Part shown: one piece after another, positions 23,991 to 30,144 of the stretch
How the letters are laid out: every line of letters begins with the position of its first letter
Numbering within the stretch: the stretch's first letter is position 1
From: Planctomycetota bacterium
Lineage (GTDB): Bacteria; Planctomycetota; Phycisphaerae; Phycisphaerales; UBA1924
Direction: 5' to 3'
Assembly (NCBI GenBank): GCA_003696675.1
Contig: RFGH01000225.1
Location: 1 to 54,924, forward strand
DNA: 54,924 nucleotides
Notes under the pieces: generated by a model
What the model saw: the letters and a program-made list of their open reading frames with translations, nothing else
Told to the model about the DNA's origin: nothing
Databases searched by the model: none
Made by a program: the position numbers and the translations under genes

Positions 23991-24218
23991 CTACTGCTGC
24001 CCCGAGGCCACCCGCAGCCGCTTCGCTTCCTGCTTCCGCTCGTACTCGGCCATGAACTGGTAGACGCGCCGCATGGTCTTGACGAAGCAGGCGCGTCCGC
24101 TGCGGAGGTCGAACACGAACCGGGAATCGTTCATCGCCCAGAGGCCGAAGGTCGTCGGGGACAGACCGTGGCGGGCGATGAACGCTTCTACCTGAAGTTG
24201 AAACTCATCGTCGGTCAT
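23991..24218 (-). CDS. small Cro-like DNA-binding protein (75 aa)
   Basis: Starts at ATG 24218 (MTDDEFQLQVEAFIARHGLS), where a promoter ends 7 nt upstream. The segment FIARHGLSPTTFGLWAMNDS, followed by RFVFDLRSGRACFVKTMRRV, has the spacing of a Cro/CI-like helix-turn-helix; similar 70-80 residue proteins with SPTxFG...DLRxGR motifs are common in alphaproteobacteria. The tail is basic. It lies upstream of fic on the same strand and divergent from the recombinase genes, the usual place for a repressor. The 16-bp palindrome inside its own promoter and the two TTGTTGG-type sites between it and the recombinase are likely targets. The DNA-binding role is inference from motif and context. Confidence 0.65.
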   Translation of the reverse strand: MTDDEFQLQVEAFIARHGLSPTTFGLWAMNDSRFVFDLRSGRACFVKTMRRVYQFMAEYERKQEAKRLRVASGQQ

Positions 24219-24225
24219 GCACTTG

Positions 24226-24254
24226 CAAATAATGGGCGCGCGCCCATCGGTCAA
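24226..24254 (-). promoter_or_regulatory. promoter with a 16-bp palindrome in its spacer
   Basis: On the minus strand TTGACC (24254-24249) and TATTTG (24231-24226) are 17 nt apart, and the spacer holds the perfect palindrome ATGGGCGCGCGCCCAT (24232-24247). The -10 box ends 7 nt before ATG 24218, so the transcript should be leaderless. A repressor dimer on the palindrome would sit exactly between the two promoter elements. Confidence 0.6.
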
Positions 24255-24262
24255 CACCGTTG

Positions 24263-24282
24263 TTGTTGGACGTGTCCAACGA
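24263..24282. promoter_or_regulatory. operator-like palindrome, copy B
   Basis: TTGTTGG-ACGTGT-CCAACGA matches copy A at 13753-13772 except for one base in the right arm, with the same 6-nt centre. It lies 9 nt upstream of the -35 of the Cro-like gene, in the divergent region shared with the right recombinase operon. Confidence 0.55.
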
Positions 24283-24346
24283 TGCGCTCTTCTGTGTGGC
24301 GCAGGCTCCACGCGCCACGGTGATTCAACCAGCGTCGCACACTTGG

Positions 24347-24366
24347 CCGTTGGCCGCACCCAACAA
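24347..24366. promoter_or_regulatory. operator-like palindrome, copy C
   Basis: CCGTTGG-CCGCAC-CCAACAA, with five of seven arm pairs and the 6-nt centre kept. It is 84 bp from copy B, eight helical turns, so one protein could bridge both. A weak plus-strand promoter (TTGATT at 24375, 18 nt, TAGGCT) begins 9 nt downstream and would drive the 55-residue gene and the recombinase. Confidence 0.5.
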
Positions 24367-24428
24367 TTCCTGTATTGATTGGTCAGGTCGCTCATGGCTA
24401 GGCTCCGCGTTCTACAGGAGCGCGAGCC

Positions 24429-24596
24429 ATGAGCAACCCAGACAGTAAACGCGGCGCAGTGTCGCCGCTGGACCGGCTGATTCACCTGATCGCCAGAATC
24501 GAGGTGGACAGGTATTTGCAGGAGGTGCGCGCTCTGCGAAACAGGCAACAGACGAGGGACCATGAGGGGAGTGATCTACGCGAGATACAGCGCTGA
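24429..24596 (+). CDS. small protein coupled to the right recombinase (55 aa)
   Basis: ATG 24429 has AGGAG 8 nt upstream. The protein reads MSNPDSKRGAVSPLDRLIHL and continues with IARIEVDRYLQEVRALRNRQ, an amphipathic helix, then an acidic-basic tail. Its last 35 nt overlap the start of the serine recombinase at 24562 in another frame, so the two are translationally coupled. Small genes in this position sometimes encode recombination directionality factors; there is no motif here to confirm that. Confidence 0.55.
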   Translation: MSNPDSKRGAVSPLDRLIHLIARIEVDRYLQEVRALRNRQQTRDHEGSDLREIQR

Positions 24597-26253
24597 CAGG
24601 CAACGCGAAACATCCATTGACGACCAGGTGCGCAACTGCACGCGATACGCGGAGCGCGAGTGCATCGCCATCGATCACGTGTACCAGGACAAAGCCGTTT
24701 CCGGCTCGGTGAGGTCGAGACCGGGCTACCAGCAGATGCTCGACAGCGCGGCCGCCGGAGGCTTCGACATCCTTCTCGTTGACGACCTGTCACGCCTCTC
24801 GCGTGATGACTACGAACTCAAGGGCGTGTTGCGGCGATTCACCTGGCAGGAGCTGCGCGTCATCGGAGTCACCGATGGGTACGACAGCAGTCGCAAGGGC
24901 CACAAGATTCACGCAGGGTTCAAGGGCCTGATGAACGAAATGTTCCTGGACGACCTGCGCGAGCGTACGCATCGCGGCATGACCGGGCAGGCGATCAAGG
25001 GATACAACTGCGGCGGTCGAACGTTCGGCTACCGGAACACGCCCATCGAGGACGAGGCCAGGAAGGACGCATACGGGCGAGCCGCCGTCATCGCCGTGCG
25101 CTACGAGATTGACGAGGCGCAGGCGGAGACGGTTCGGCTGATTCACGAGTGGTACGCCGCGGGTCATTCCTACAAGTGGATCGCCGGCGAGTTGAACCGC
25201 CGCAAGGTGCCCGCGTCACGCGGTGGAACCTGGGCGTTGAGCGCTGTGAAGGTCATCCTCGAGAACGAGATGTACGAGGGCCGCCTGATCTGGAACCGGC
25301 GGGCCTGGATGAAGCACCCGGAGACCGGCAGGCGAACCTACCGTGAGAGGCCCCGTGAGGACTGGATCGTGAGTGAGAATGATGGCCTGCGGATCGTGCG
25401 GCCGGACATCATCGCCGAGGTCAGGCGGCGCCAGCAGCGGAACCGGACGCAGCAGGATGCCGTGACGGCGTCATCCGCGCGGCGCTATCTCTTCTCGGGA
25501 CTCATGGTCTGCGCGGAATGCGGCGGCAACTTCGTTATCGTCGCGAACAACCGCTACGGCTGCGCGTCGCACAAGACGCGCGGCGAAACGGTGTGCCGCA
25601 ACGGCGCAACCGTATCACGCCACATCGTCGAGGATCGGTTGCTGCACTCCATCAAGACGCAACTGCTCGACCCGAAGAACCTCGAAGAGTTCAAGCGGTC
25701 TGCCACCCGCCTGATCGAGACGCACAATGCATCCGATCGGCTGGATACACATGAACGCCAGTTGAGAGCAGCCACGCGAACGCGCGACAACCTCCTGAAA
25801 GCCATCAAGCAGGGGATCATCACACCAAGTACGAAGTCTGCGCTTGAGCAGGTTGAGCGAGAGATTGCGGACCTTGAACGCGCGATGGCGAACGCTGCAC
25901 AGTGGCAGGTATCCGGCATTCTGCCCCGCGCGGTGGAGCGCTATCGGCGAGCGGTAGATCAGTTGGAGCAGAACCTCGACGGACACATTGAACCGGCGAG
26001 AGAGATACTGAAATCGCTGATCGGCGACCACATCCGCATGCACCGCCGGGGCGAACATCTTGAAGCGGAACTCCCGAACCACGTGCAGGCGCTTGTCGCC
26101 AAGTCCTTGAATTATCGTGACGATTCAGTTGGTTGCGGGGGCGGGATTTGCACTGAATCGACATGGGTGTCCCTCGCACCCAGTCCGGCCGATTCGACGC
26201 CCTTCCGGCACCGGCGAACCAGGCTACCTTCTTCCAGCAAATCAACAGCATAG
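24562..26253 (+). CDS. large serine recombinase (right end of the element)
   Basis: A 563-residue recombinase. The catalytic domain begins MRGVIYARYSADRQRETSID with S10 as the expected nucleophile, and continues with DDLSRLSRD. The recombinase domain (about 160-280) includes GYNCGGRTFGYRNTP. A zinc ribbon (MVCAECGG...CASH...CRN, about 315-350) and a coiled coil (385-450) follow. The last 30 or so residues (after SLNYRDDSVGCGGGI) look unlike the family and run into the repA start, so the ancestral stop was probably near 26160 and the frame has been extended. It points outward, opposite to the recombinase at 2417, and may excise or integrate the element or a neighbouring unit. The enzyme core is intact. 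Confidence 0.88.
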   Translation: MRGVIYARYSADRQRETSIDDQVRNCTRYAERECIAIDHVYQDKAVSGSVRSRPGYQQMLDSAAAGGFDILLVDDLSRLSRDDYELKGVLRRFTWQELRVIGVTDGYDSSRKGHKIHAGFKGLMNEMFLDDLRERTHRGMTGQAIKGYNCGGRTFGYRNTPIEDEARKDAYGRAAVIAVRYEIDEAQAETVRLIHEWYAAGHSYKWIAGELNRRKVPASRGGTWALSAVKVILENEMYEGRLIWNRRAWMKHPETGRRTYRERPREDWIVSENDGLRIVRPDIIAEVRRRQQRNRTQQDAVTASSARRYLFSGLMVCAECGGNFVIVANNRYGCASHKTRGETVCRNGATVSRHIVEDRLLHSIKTQLLDPKNLEEFKRSATRLIETHNASDRLDTHERQLRAATRTRDNLLKAIKQGIITPSTKSALEQVEREIADLERAMANAAQWQVSGILPRAVERYRRAVDQLEQNLDGHIEPAREILKSLIGDHIRMHRRGEHLEAELPNHVQALVAKSLNYRDDSVGCGGGICTESTWVSLAPSPADSTPFRHRRTRLPSSSKSTA

Positions 26254-27233
26254 CTGGCGGCCCACTCGTGTCGCAGCGGGACTCATCGCGCGGGCTTACG
26301 CGCTTGGAGCACCGGATCATGGACGCCGGCACCGCGATCGCCTGCACGGAGCCCGAGCAGGTGCAGTTCCAGCACACAGTCCTGTGTCAGACCGGCCTGC
26401 CACGCAGGCGCGTCTACAGCCGGAGCTTCGAGCGGCGCAGCGGTCACATGAGCATTCTGTTGGAAGCAGGCAGCCTGTTCGACGGCATGGGTTTCGTCGA
26501 GCAGCCGCTGCCGTACGGCGCCATACCGCGACTGGTCATAGTGCACCTGTCCACCGAAGCAGTGCGGACACGGCGACGGTGCGTGGAGGTCGGCGAGAGC
26601 ATGCGTCAGTTCCTGACGACGCTCGGTCTCCCGACCAACGGCGGGGTGAGGGGCGGCTACACCGCATTCCGTCGGCAGATGGCGGCGCTGGCGGCGTGCC
26701 GGCTCACGCTCGGCATGCAGGAAGCTGATCGGGCCGTCACGGTGGACGCCAAGCCAATCAAGCGCTTTGAGGCATGGTTGCAAGGGAACGGCTCGCAACG
26801 GACGCTCTGGCCGGGTGAGATGGAGCTCTCGCAGGAGTTCTACGACACGCTCGCAGAACACGCCGTACCGCTGGATCGAAGGGCACTGGCTTCACTCAAG
26901 CATTCAGCGCTCGCGCTCGATATCTACACCTGGCTTGCCCACCGCCTCCGCCGCGTCGAAGCGGCGAGGGGCGTCAAACTGAGCTGGCAGAATCTCCGCG
27001 ATCAGTTCGGCCAGGAGTACCGTACCTCCAAGGACTTCAAGCGGGAAGCGCGGCGAGCGCTGCGCCTTGTGTTGGCGGTGTATCCGGATGCGCGGGTAGG
27101 CGATGTCATCGGCGGGATTGTGCTCTACCCATCCCATCCACCCGTGCGATCCACGAGCGTTGCGTTCGCTTCGCACCGACCCGCCTTGCCATCTGTGAGT
27201 AAGCCGGTTGACTCAGCAAGTTGTCCACGCTGA
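26163..27233 (+). CDS. RepA-type plasmid replication initiator
   Basis: A 356-residue protein whose core matches the plasmid-encoded RepA family (PF04796, as in IncW-like plasmids): GLPRRRVYSRSF, PYGAIPRLVIVHLSTEAVRT, RQFLTTLGLPTNGGVRGGYT, LWPGEMELSQEFYDTL, VPLDRRALASLKHSALALDI, YTWLAHRLRR, LRDQFGQEY and a YPDAR stretch, all in family order. RepA proteins bind iterons at the plasmid origin. ATG 26163 lies inside the end of the recombinase frame; a start as late as 26319 is possible, but similar proteins extend upstream of that. Three iteron-like repeats begin at the stop codon. A replication gene on an integrated element suggests it can exist as a plasmid, or did so recently. Confidence 0.85.
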   Translation: MGVPRTQSGRFDALPAPANQATFFQQINSIAGGPLVSQRDSSRGLTRLEHRIMDAGTAIACTEPEQVQFQHTVLCQTGLPRRRVYSRSFERRSGHMSILLEAGSLFDGMGFVEQPLPYGAIPRLVIVHLSTEAVRTRRRCVEVGESMRQFLTTLGLPTNGGVRGGYTAFRRQMAALAACRLTLGMQEADRAVTVDAKPIKRFEAWLQGNGSQRTLWPGEMELSQEFYDTLAEHAVPLDRRALASLKHSALALDIYTWLAHRLRRVEAARGVKLSWQNLRDQFGQEYRTSKDFKREARRALRLVLAVYPDARVGDVIGGIVLYPSHPPVRSTSVAFASHRPALPSVSKPVDSASCPR

Positions 27234-27300
27234 ATCGCCCCCCTTCGGTGCGCTGAATCACCCACCCTTGACGGTGCAATCGTGCGCTGAATTGCCCCCC
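27228..27300 (+). repeat. three iteron-like repeats after repA (candidate oriV)
   Basis: CGCTGAATYRCCCMCCY occurs at 27228, 27251 and 27285. The spacings are 23 and 34 bp, differing by one helical turn, so the copies lie on one face of the DNA. The first overlaps the repA stop codon. A DnaA-box-like TTGTCCACG (27221-27229) touches the first repeat, and TTGTCCACA lies on the minus strand at 27362-27354. Repeats directly downstream of a repA of this family are the expected position of its origin. Confidence 0.6.
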
Positions 27301-27353
27301 CGAAACCTGTAATAGACACCTATAGCTCTTCCTGTAGTTGGCAGGCGGGTGCC

Positions 27354-27362
27354 TGTGGACAA
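27354..27362 (-). promoter_or_regulatory. DnaA box
   Basis: TTGTCCACA on the minus strand fits the TTNTNCACA consensus. It lies 54 bp beyond the last iteron-like repeat, in line with an origin that recruits host DnaA. Confidence 0.45.
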
Positions 27363-27381
27363 CGGGCGTGAACAGCGTGTG

Positions 27382-27564
27382 TCACTTGGACGCTTCGTCG
27401 TGTCCGGCTTCCTCCTTCATTTGCAGGTGCAGGCATTCCATCGGGTCGATGACCCGCTTGATTTCGGCATCGGTCAGGCCCGTCTTCTTCAGCCGCCTCC
27501 GGTACTCGGCGAGTCTGGACTCGGCCTGTTTGATTCGGGTTCGTGTCGTTCCTTGTTTGCTCAT
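27382..27564 (-). CDS. small helical protein (60 aa) beside the origin
   Basis: Starts MSKQGTTRTRIKQAESRLAE at ATG 27564 (another ATG lies 3 codons upstream at 27573). The body RRRLKKTGLTDAEIKRVIDP followed by MECLHLQMKEEAGHD is almost all helix with alternating charges. No membrane segment. The family is not recognised. Its position between the candidate origin and a 13-bp inverted repeat suggests a copy-number or accessory replication protein, or a small regulator; this is inference. Confidence 0.5.
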   Translation of the reverse strand: MSKQGTTRTRIKQAESRLAEYRRRLKKTGLTDAEIKRVIDPMECLHLQMKEEAGHDEASK

Positions 27565-27606
27565 TCGCCGCATTCCATGCGGTGAATACGCCGCCTATTC
27601 GCCGCA

Positions 27607-27640
27607 CTTGTCAAGTTTTACAGCAAGAAAACTTGACAAG
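27607..27640. promoter_or_regulatory. perfect 13-bp inverted repeat at the element's right limit
   Basis: CTTGTCAAGTTTT (27607-27619) and AAAACTTGACAAG (27628-27640) are perfect inverted repeats with an 8-nt spacer. Each arm contains TTGACA in the outward direction. It lies 43 nt upstream of the 60-residue gene and 23 nt beyond the PEP-CTERM gene. It may be an operator or a terminator; it may also mark the border between element and flank. Confidence 0.45.
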
Positions 27641-27662
27641 CACCACTGCCCGAAAGGGCGCG

Positions 27663-28313
27663 TCACGCCCGCCGGCGGCGACGCGCCCCGGTCAGGCCCA
27701 TCAGGGAAAGCAGCGCCAGCGAACCCGGCTCGGGCACCACGGCGGTCACGATGCGGATTTCGTCATAGGCCGCGCCGAACTTCAGGGTGAAGTCCAGCCG
27801 CATTCGGTCGGCTGAAATCTCGAACGTGTCGAGCGAGCCGGGCGGTAGTTCCAGCCGCCGGCCGGGGCTGTTGCCGTAGGTCACACCAGGGCGGCCGAGG
27901 AAGTCGTCCGTGCCGTTCATCGACGCCGTCTTGATGAGCACACCGAGGATGGGCGCGTCGAAGACGACGTAGCCCGAAAGCAGCGCGTCGAAGCCGTCCA
28001 CCGAGTCGGCGTGGAACAGGTAACTCTGCACCGCCGTCCCGGCGGAGATGAAGCCCGGCACGAGCAGCGACTCGTGGTCCACGAGCCCGGTGTTGACGTG
28101 ATTGAGTTCCAAGTCGGCAAGCAGCGTCGTCTGCCGCTCGAAGAAGCCGCGGATTTCGGTGTCGCTCTCCCACTGGTTGAGCGCGATGTTGGACGGCGGC
28201 TCCGCGACGACGGCCGCCCCGCCGACCTCGATGATGTCGGCAAGGGCGGGTGAGGCGGACAGGGCGGCGATGGCGCCGGCAACGAATGCTGATGCAACGG
28301 TGTGGTAACGCAT
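27663..28313 (-). CDS. PEP-CTERM sorted exported protein
   Basis: A 216-residue protein from ATG 28313. The signal peptide is MRYHTVASAFVAGAIAALSA followed by SPALA, cleaved before DIIEVGG. The C-terminus shows VPEPGSLALLSLMGLTGARR and an Arg cluster: the PEP motif, a membrane helix and a basic tail that direct sorting by an exosortase. The region between has a beta-rich look (FFERQTTLLADLELNHVNTG, DFTLKFGAAYDEIRIVTAV) without a named domain. It is exported and probably attached to the exopolysaccharide or cell surface. The function of the middle part is unknown. It stands alone, and I treat it as right flank of the element. Confidence 0.85.
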   Translation of the reverse strand: MRYHTVASAFVAGAIAALSASPALADIIEVGGAAVVAEPPSNIALNQWESDTEIRGFFERQTTLLADLELNHVNTGLVDHESLLVPGFISAGTAVQSYLFHADSVDGFDALLSGYVVFDAPILGVLIKTASMNGTDDFLGRPGVTYGNSPGRRLELPPGSLDTFEISADRMRLDFTLKFGAAYDEIRIVTAVVPEPGSLALLSLMGLTGARRRRRA

Positions 28314-28401
28314 GGGCAGAGTGATCCCGTTCTCGTGATGCTGAACAATGCGGCGGAGCGATACGCGCGCTCTCCAACTCCACGCAAACGGTAACCCATC
28401 G

Positions 28402-28887
28402 TTATTCAGGAGAAAGACGGCATTTCTGCTGTCGGTGATCTCGCCGACACCCGCAGTGCGGGCACGGCTCATCCATCAGCAGTTCCCACGCCAGCGCGAA
28501 GACGCGGCTCGTCACTTCAGCGCGGTTCGCGCCGTTCAGGCCCAGCCGATCGAGCGCTCGCTCGCGGTGCATTCGGACTGTGCCGTACCGGATGCCGAGC
28601 CTTGGCCCGATCTGGCGTACCTCGGGGTGCATGGGGCATGTATAGACGGCGTCTTTCGGACCATCTTGCCGTTGCGGCGTGTGGGCCGAGTGCTTGTGTG
28701 AGCAGCAGGAGTGCGACGCTGCTCGTGCTGCACCCGGATCGGCGTCTGGAACAAATCGCTCGGGATCGGATTTGAACTTGTCGGCGCAGTGTGTACTGCA
28801 GAACAGATAATTGATGCCGTCATGCTCGATGGCAGCCGCGGCGTTCTCGCGGGTGACGGACATGCCACAGACTGGATCGTGTGCCAT
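28402..28887 (-). CDS. chimera: copper P-type ATPase N-terminus joined to a HTH tail
   Basis: Starts at ATG 28887. Residues 1-46 are a YHS domain (MAHDPVCGMSVTRENAAAAI and then FCSTHCADKF), and residues near 70-90 begin the heavy-metal-binding motif YTCPMHPEVRQIGP, the usual start of copper-exporting P1B ATPases. The expected continuation to CPKCGM is missing. The frame instead runs into LGIRYGTVRMHRERALDRLG, a LuxR-like helix-turn-helix, and ends with CPHCGCRRD. The join lies near 28612-28620. The ATPase body is therefore lost and an in-frame fusion has formed by deletion or recombination. It may bind copper and DNA, or be a harmless relic. It follows the HMA gene. Confidence 0.6.
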   Translation of the reverse strand: MAHDPVCGMSVTRENAAAAIEHDGINYLFCSTHCADKFKSDPERFVPDADPGAARAASHSCCSHKHSAHTPQRQDGPKDAVYTCPMHPEVRQIGPRLGIRYGTVRMHRERALDRLGLNGANRAEVTSRVFALAWELLMDEPCPHCGCRRDHRQQKCRLSPE

Positions 28888-29025
28888 CTTTACTTTCCTC
28901 GAGTGGCGGAGAACCTGAAAGAGGAGAGAAGTCACAAACTGCATGCGTATGCGACGGCCAGCATGCATCCGTACTTTCCACGCCCATCGGCCCCGCCGCC
29001 GGGGCTGATGGACGTGGGCTGCGTG

Positions 29026-29793
29026 CTATGTCGTGAGCTTCGCGAGCATCACAGCGGCCATCGCCGCCATGGTGAGGTCCTCCACCAGAGTTACCTTGGT
29101 CATGGGAAGATTGAGCGCCGTGCCGAGGCAGGCGCATCGGATGGCTCGCTTGTCCAGAAGCGCTTTGAGCACGCCGGTTGCGCCGGCCAGCATGAGTACG
29201 AGCGTGACCGAGTTGGTGACGATCGGTGCCCAGGCGAGGAGGTAGGCGACACCTAGGCCGAGCTCGACGAACGGGTAGGCCCAGCCCCACGCGGGGACCT
29301 TGCGGGCAACGAGGTCGTAGCCGCGGTAGGCGGATACAAAGCCGGGCGGGTCGAGGAGCTTGAAGAGCGAGAAGACGATGAAGAAGCCGGCCATGAAGTG
29401 CCGCATCATCGGCTCGACTGACCAATCGCCCGTCGCGTAGGCGACGAGCAGCGTGACGCCGGTGATGAAGCCGACGATCAAGAAGAGCGGGTAGAGGCTC
29501 TCCTTCGTGTGGTCTTGGGCGGCGGCATGGTGCTGCTGGTCCGACATCTCTGATCTTGTATCGGGCGTCGCCTTCTCCACACCTGTCAGCGTATAGTCGC
29601 CCGCGGATGCGATGGCTCCGCGGAGCGTGTCTTCGGCGGGTATTGCACTGCCCGTGATGGCGGCCGTACCGTGTTGAGGAGACACATCGGCGGTATCTAC
29701 ACCGTCGAGCCTGAGCAGCGCCGCGCTCACCTTGCTCGCACAACCGCCGCAGTGCATCCCATTGATCCCGATGGTCGCTGTCTGAGTGGACAC
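29026..29793 (-). CDS. HMA domain fused to a MauE/DoxX-like membrane protein
   Basis: A 255-residue protein. Residues 5-70 are a heavy-metal-associated domain with GMHCGGC, the copper-binding loop of CopZ and P1B ATPases. A short His-containing linker follows, then four or five membrane segments from about 100 on (LYPLFLIVGFITGVTLLVAY, FMAGFFIVFSLFKLLDPPGF, and later ones), with RAIRCACLG between the last two, as in MauE-like proteins. It would take up or hand on copper at the inner membrane. It starts 5 nt after the csoR stop and belongs to its transcript. Such HMA-MauE fusions are a known accessory of copper/mercury clusters; a transport reaction cannot be assigned from sequence. Confidence 0.8.
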   Translation of the reverse strand: MSTQTATIGINGMHCGGCASKVSAALLRLDGVDTADVSPQHGTAAITGSAIPAEDTLRGAIASAGDYTLTGVEKATPDTRSEMSDQQHHAAAQDHTKESLYPLFLIVGFITGVTLLVAYATGDWSVEPMMRHFMAGFFIVFSLFKLLDPPGFVSAYRGYDLVARKVPAWGWAYPFVELGLGVAYLLAWAPIVTNSVTLVLMLAGATGVLKALLDKRAIRCACLGTALNLPMTKVTLVEDLTMAAMAAVMLAKLTT

Positions 29794-29798
29794 AGTCT

Positions 29799-30107
29799 TT
29801 ACCTCGCGTTCTTGTAAAGCAACTCGATCAGCTCATCGCTCGCCTCTTCAAACTCGGTTTGTCCGAGCTTGGCTGCATCAGCGACACAGTGCTTGAGGTG
29901 ATGACGCAGCAGCTCTTTCCCGACCGACCTCATGGCCGATTGGACTGCAGCGATCTGGGTGAGGACATCGACGCAGTAGCGGTCCTGTTCGACCATCTGC
30001 GCGATGCCACGGACCTGACCCTCGATCCGCTTGAGGCGGGCGAGGTTCTTCGCCCGGTCCTCGGCGCAGACGTTCGTGGCGGCTCTCGCTAATTTCTTTG
30101 TACCCAT
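29799..30107 (-). CDS. csoR: CsoR-type copper-sensing repressor
   Basis: The start is ATG 30107 ([10 protein letters not shown]), because the ATG at 30125 lies inside the -10 region and operator. The protein has 102 residues and the CsoR/RcnR fold with [20 protein letters not shown]. The ligands C45, H70 and C74 keep the 25- and 4-residue spacing of the Cu(I) site in CsoR. Copper binding releases it from DNA. The 17-bp operator at 30106-30122 covers its own promoter, so it is autoregulated. The HMA-MauE gene follows in the same unit. It may also control the large copper operon, although no equivalent operator was seen there. Confidence 0.88.
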   Translation of the reverse strand: MGTKKLARAATNVCAEDRAKNLARLKRIEGQVRGIAQMVEQDRYCVDVLTQIAAVQSAMRSVGKELLRHHLKHCVADAAKLGQTEFEEASDELIELLYKNAR

Positions 30108-30122
30108 ACCCCCTAAGGGTAT
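30106..30122. promoter_or_regulatory. CsoR operator
   Basis: ATACCC-CCTAA-GGGTAT is a perfect 6-bp inverted repeat with a G/C-tract core, the form of known CsoR sites. It overlaps the csoR -10 box. Confidence 0.7.
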
Positions 30123-30144
30123 CATGGCTGGGCTTGCAGGTCAA
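30116..30144 (-). promoter_or_regulatory. csoR promoter
   Basis: TTGACC (30144-30139) and TACCCT (30121-30116) are 17 nt apart on the minus strand. The predicted start, about 30109, leaves at most two nucleotides before ATG 30107. The -35 overlaps the stop codon of the APC permease gene. Confidence 0.6.

Noticed and set aside
27320-27607. 95-codon minus-strand frame overlapping the 60-residue gene
   Set aside because: Its translation is Gln/Arg/Pro-rich and shifts across the helical 60-residue frame, which looks far more like a protein.
28711-29256. 181-codon plus-strand frame
   Set aside because: It is antisense to the YHS and HMA genes, both with clear metal-binding motifs.
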